Shown here piece after piece: positions 63,942-64,000 of a DNA stretch of 64,000 bases. The first letter of the stretch is position 1, and each line of letters starts with the position of its first letter. The stretch comes from Subtercola frigoramans (lineage in GTDB: Bacteria > Actinomycetota > Actinomycetes > Actinomycetales > Microbacteriaceae): positions 1,612,001 to 1,676,000 of the forward strand of contig NZ_JAFBBU010000001.1 of NCBI RefSeq assembly GCF_016907385.1, read 5' to 3'. The notes beneath the pieces were generated by a model. The model searched no databases, had not been told where the DNA came from, and was given only the letters and a program-made list of their open reading frames with translations. Position numbers and translations under genes: made by a program.

Positions 63942-64000
63942 GACGGTCGGGCGAACGTAGAGCGGGCGCTCAGCCCGCGCCCAGCGCCGGTCGAAGCCCG

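Overview
The window reads as a chromosomal segment of a high-GC actinobacterium, most likely a member of the Microbacteriaceae. The grounds are the gene order argS - lysA - hom - thrC - thrB - rho - prfA - prmC - tsaC - wecA-like - atpIBEFHAGDC, frequent GTG starts, 4-base and 1-base start/stop overlaps, an actinobacterial-type Rho with a long low-complexity insert, DUF4333, DUF2993 and DUF2510 proteins, and palindromic elements ending in GTTTCGATACG. The family assignment is an inference from layout and protein style, not from a database search.

Left part (1 to about 15.4 kb) is accessory. It holds the C-terminal part of a zincin-like protein, an EEP-family phosphohydrolase, a decayed aquaporin gene, a set of small DUF4190/DUF2510-type membrane proteins, a regulator/SDR divergent pair, an unusual two-gene operon of a secreted allene-oxide-cyclase-like barrel protein and an orphan Hcp (type VI tube) homologue, a run of small soluble proteins that look like toxin-immunity genes (DUF4279-like, barstar-like, others unknown), and two toxin-antitoxin-type pairs (YefM/YoeB; XRE regulator/nucleotidyltransferase). 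A tRNA-Arg(CCG) gene stands at the border with its 3' end facing this region, which is the usual geometry of a tRNA-anchored island.

Middle part (15.5 to 40 kb) is housekeeping: argS, the lysine/threonine operon lysA-hom-thrC-thrB with three successive translational overlaps, rho, prfA, prmC, tsaC, a WecA/MraY-family transferase, and the complete F1Fo ATP synthase operon. Hairpins sit upstream of argS, rho, atpE and atpA, and atpB has no conventional start codon where its family begins, so a CTG start is proposed.

Right part (40 to 64 kb) starts with repair and cofactor genes (yaaA, tag, ogt, pdxH). A polyamine module follows: an Lrp/AsnC regulator, a class III aminotransferase and a PuuB-like FAD oxidase on one strand; a Tat-exported binding lipoprotein, ATPase and two permeases (Pot-type) on the other; and GabT with an asparaginase nearby. 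Together they would import putrescine/spermidine and convert them by way of aminobutyrate to succinate semialdehyde. Next are OsmC, an MFS efflux pump, and the most striking locus: a 1365-residue non-ribosomal peptide synthetase with the layout of epsilon-poly-lysine synthetase (adenylation, carrier, six membrane spans, three hexapeptide-repeat domains) whose specificity residues read as a lysine-like code, translationally coupled to an M1-family metallopeptidase. The window closes with a two-domain FKBP lipoprotein, dxr, and a cluster of palindromic repeats.
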